Of a stretch of 35,192 bases of DNA, positions 30,227 to 35,192 are shown in pieces; positions within the stretch are counted from its first letter, which is position 1, and the number at the start of each line of letters is the position of its first letter. The notes under the pieces are model-generated. The model had not been told where the DNA came from and ran no database searches. It worked only from the letters and a program-made list of their open reading frames with translations. The stretch lies in contig CAIXIJ010000100.1 of the NCBI GenBank assembly GCA_903919455.1, positions 1 through 35,192 on the forward strand, read 5' to 3'. The position numbers were made by a program, and so were the translations under genes. Origin of the DNA: an uncultured Acidimicrobiaceae bacterium (GTDB taxonomy: Bacteria > Actinomycetota > Acidimicrobiia > Acidimicrobiales > Ilumatobacteraceae).

Positions 30227-30954
30227 GACAGGCCGAAGTCGGACTGCTCGTTCTGACGGATGATGTCGCCCCACACGATCCATTGCGACCCGTTCACCTT
30301 GGCCTCCATGGCCTGCATCGCCGCCTCGGCCACTCGGCTCGGCTCGATGACCGGCATGCCCATCGCGGCGATGAACTCCTGTGCCTCCCTGGCCACCAGA
30401 GGCGTGTCGACGAAACCGGGGCACAGCGCGCTCACGCACACGCCGCTGTTGCCGCCCTGCTCGAGGGTTGCCCCGAGCGACTTCACCAGGCCCACCACGG
30501 CGTGCTTGGTGGCGGTGTAGGCGATGTCGCCCGGCATACCACCGAGTCCGGCCATCGATGCCGTGACGATGAGATGGCCGCTGCCGCGCTCCACCATGCC
30601 GGGCAGCACCGCACGAGCACCGAAGTACACGCCGTCGAGGTTCACGCCCACGATGGCCCGATAGGCATCGTCGGTAACGTCCGACAGGGGAGCAGCCGGG
30701 TCGTCGGACATGGAGCGCCCTGGAGTGGTGATGCCGGCATTGAGGTGCACCATGTCGAGCGGAGGCAGCGTCGAGATGAGCGCTGCCCACGCGGCTGAGT
30801 CGCTGACGTCGAGCTGAATCTCGTCGCTCGACTGCGGCCGGATGTCGGCCACGTACACCGTGGCTCCTTCAGCTCGGTACCGCTGCGCGCAGGCCTTGCC
30901 GATGCCGCTAGAGCCACCGGTCACCAGTACGTGCTGTCCGTCGAGTTGTCCCAT
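30223..30954 (-). CDS. Short-chain dehydrogenase/reductase, coupled to P450
   Basis: A 243-residue SDR with TGGSSGIG (about residues 12-19), LNAG in place of NNAG, the catalytic Ser in TASMAG, YTATK (Tyr/Lys) and CPGFVDTP. The second strand ends VADIRP, an Asp that favours NAD(H). It overlaps the P450 gene by 4 bp, so the two are cotranslated; oxidation of the alcohol made by the P450 is a plausible division of labour. Start at ATG 30954, about 50 bp downstream of the aminotransferase stop on the same strand. Confidence 0.92.
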   Translation of the reverse strand: MGQLDGQHVLVTGGSSGIGKACAQRYRAEGATVYVADIRPQSSDEIQLDVSDSAAWAALISTLPPLDMVHLNAGITTPGRSMSDDPAAPLSDVTDDAYRAIVGVNLDGVYFGARAVLPGMVERGSGHLIVTASMAGLGGMPGDIAYTATKHAVVGLVKSLGATLEQGGNSGVCVSALCPGFVDTPLVAREAQEFIAAMGMPVIEPSRVAEAAMQAMEAKVNGSQWIVWGDIIRQNEQSDFGLS

Positions 30955-31004
30955 GCGACCATGGTGCCACCTCGCAGCCTGTTCAACCCCGATCGAAGGG
31001 TGAG

Positions 31005-32219
31005 TTACTTCACCGCAGCGGCGACGGCATCGACGATGCGATCTATTTGCTCGTCGGTGGTGACGAGCGGCGGGCAGAACAGCAACGAGTCTGCGTTGAG
31101 CGCCCGACACACCACGCCGCCGTGATCCAGCATGTGATCGCGGAGCTGCATGGCGTTCTGGTTCGGGTGCAGGCCGATTGCCCACATGGCTCCGAGGCCG
31201 CGTACGTGGTCGACGGCGCCGTCGGCGGCCAACGAGCGGAACCCGCTCGACAGCCGATCGCCGACGTGGGTGGCGCGAGACACCAAGTCTTCGCGACGAA
31301 TGATCTCCAGGTTCTTGCTGGCCGCAGCACACGCCGTTGCGTGACCTGAATAGGTGAAGCCGTGGCGAAGGAAGAAGTTCTCGTCGGCCTGAAGGGCCGC
31401 CAGAGGGGCCGGCCCGACAAACACACCGCCGAGGGGTTGGTAGCCCGAGGTGACGGCCTTGGCGAACGTGACCATGTCGGGACGGACGCCGTAGTGGTGC
31501 GCAGCGAACCAACTGCCGAGGCGGCCGTAGCCGCTGATGACCTCATCGAAGATGAGATAGGCGCCGTGCTGATCGCACAGACGCCGCACGCCTTCGAGGT
31601 ACCCCTCGGTGGCGGGGAAGATGCCGCCGGCGCCCTGCACGGGCTCGACCAGCACGGCGGCTACCTCGCTGCCACGCTGGGCCATGAGCGATGCCAGCGC
31701 CTCGATGTCGTCGGCAGGAACCTGTACCACCTCGTCGACGAACGGGCCGAAGTTCTCCTTGTTCGGGGCGATGCCCTGCGCGCTCGTGCCGCCGTAGGCG
31801 GTGCCGTGATAGCCGCGGACCCGGGAGATGATGAGTTTGCGATGGCCTTGGCCGGCCTGCACGTGAGCGATACGGGCCAACTTCATGGCCGTGTCGACGG
31901 ACTCGCTGCCGGACCCGGTGAAGAACACGCGGGCATCGGGCATCGGTCCGATGCCCACCAGTTCCTCCGCCAGTGCTTCGGCCGGGTCGGTGGTGAAGGG
32001 GTCGAAGCAGGAGTAGGCCTCGAGCGTGGAGACCTGGGCGGCGATGGTGTCGGCCATCTCTTTGCGGCCGTGACCGATGGCGCAGTACCAGAGGCTGGAC
32101 ATGCCGTCGATGAACTCGCGCCCGTCGGAATCCCACAGGAGGGCACCTTCGCCGCGCACGATACGGATGAACGACTCGCGAGTGGGCTTGGCGAACGGGT
32201 GCAGAAAGGCCTTGGGCAT
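31005..32219 (-). CDS. Class III aminotransferase (omega-amino acid/diamine type)
   Basis: A 404-residue PLP aminotransferase. Features: DGMSSLWYCAIGHG (about residues 37-50), the PLP-phosphate region FFTGSGSESVDTA, RVRGYHGTAYGG, FDEVISGYGRLG with the Asp binding PLP, and the Schiff-base Lys in FAKAVTSGYQPLGG (about residue 262). Members move amino groups from omega-amino acids, diamines or beta-alanine to pyruvate or 2-oxoglutarate. The substrate is unknown, but the GlnA4-like ligase in the region makes an amine pathway plausible. ATG 32219 is chosen for the family start; TACCGT lies 6 bp before it on the minus strand. Confidence 0.93.
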   Translation of the reverse strand: MPKAFLHPFAKPTRESFIRIVRGEGALLWDSDGREFIDGMSSLWYCAIGHGRKEMADTIAAQVSTLEAYSCFDPFTTDPAEALAEELVGIGPMPDARVFFTGSGSESVDTAMKLARIAHVQAGQGHRKLIISRVRGYHGTAYGGTSAQGIAPNKENFGPFVDEVVQVPADDIEALASLMAQRGSEVAAVLVEPVQGAGGIFPATEGYLEGVRRLCDQHGAYLIFDEVISGYGRLGSWFAAHHYGVRPDMVTFAKAVTSGYQPLGGVFVGPAPLAALQADENFFLRHGFTYSGHATACAAASKNLEIIRREDLVSRATHVGDRLSSGFRSLAADGAVDHVRGLGAMWAIGLHPNQNAMQLRDHMLDHGGVVCRALNADSLLFCPPLVTTDEQIDRIVDAVAAAVK

Positions 32220-32225
32220 GCCACG

Positions 32226-32231
32226 ACGGTA
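32226..32231 (-). promoter_or_regulatory. Putative -10 box of the aminotransferase operon
   Basis: TACCGT on the minus strand ends 6 bp before the ATG at 32219, again a leaderless arrangement. No clear -35. Confidence 0.4.
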
Positions 32232-32363
32232 GTCAGTCGAACTCGATCGCCCCGACTTCTTCGACGAGCGATGAGAGGCATGTGGGCAGCGCGCGCAGAA
32301 GTGGCATCGTTTGCGGCCTTGCCGCGGGTCGAAAGGCCCTACTGGCGGCCACAAGTGCGTTCG

Positions 32364-32369
32364 TAGGGT
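32364..32369 (+). promoter_or_regulatory. Putative -10 box of the pyruvate:ferredoxin oxidoreductase gene
   Basis: TAGGGT ends 6 bp before GTG 32376. The rest of the 156-bp divergent gap from 32220 shows no further clear element. Confidence 0.4.
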
Positions 32370-32375
32370 GCTGGT

Positions 32376-35192
<2,817 letters not shown>

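Overview
The window is 35 kb of dense, GC-rich chromosome with 35 protein-coding genes called, one of them cut by the right edge, and one tRNA gene. Lipoproteins with Thr/Ser-rich linkers, a CarD regulator, four-TM FtsK, RNase J, an actinobacterial-type dap/rnj/ftsK/rimO/pgsA/cinA gene order and many leaderless-looking starts point to an actinobacterium. The class Acidimicrobiia (Ilumatobacter-like) is my best guess from gene content, not from a search. No phage, transposase, integrase or CRISPR array is visible.

Layout. 1-791: dapB. 837-4691: a VTT/DedA-like membrane protein, then a co-directional secreted set (cupredoxin lipoprotein, parallel beta-helix lipoprotein, DUF1996 lipoprotein with an N-terminal HxHxH) and a small unknown protein. 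4698-7286 (minus): a polar amino-acid ABC importer (ATPase, permease, binding lipoprotein). 7463-9234: a TetR regulator whose promoter spacer is filled by an inverted repeat, and a ferritin-like di-iron protein closed by a strong terminator. 9355-12529: an overlapping operon of a winged-helix protein, dapA and RNase J. 12521-12740: a six-copy tandem repeat array that begins inside the rnj stop region. 12800-18566: small exported proteins, ftsK, a GerMN/Gmad2 lipoprotein, a membrane protein and an SMP-30-like protein. 18606-21702: rimO-pgsA-cinA, followed by a nested hairpin and tRNA-Arg(UCU). 21918-23147: a second TetR and carD.

23193-32219 is a metabolic accessory region: a GlnA4/PuuA-like glutamine-synthetase paralogue, an EEP-family hydrolase, an SDR overlapping a PLP decarboxylase, a VOC protein, a 3-hydroxyisobutyrate-dehydrogenase-type enzyme, an SDR-P450 pair and a class III aminotransferase. 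Together these suggest amine/amino-acid catabolism, but the substrate cannot be read from sequence. From 32376 to the right edge runs a pyruvate:ferredoxin oxidoreductase (NifJ type), incomplete at its C-terminus.

Two cross-cutting signals stand out. Many genes have a TANNNT box 6-9 bp before the start codon, which implies leaderless mRNAs. One divergent pair (membrane protein / cupredoxin) shares a symmetric ANNNTANNNT box that could fire in both directions. Apart from the repeat array and these promoter signals, most of the window is recognisable core or common accessory gene content.
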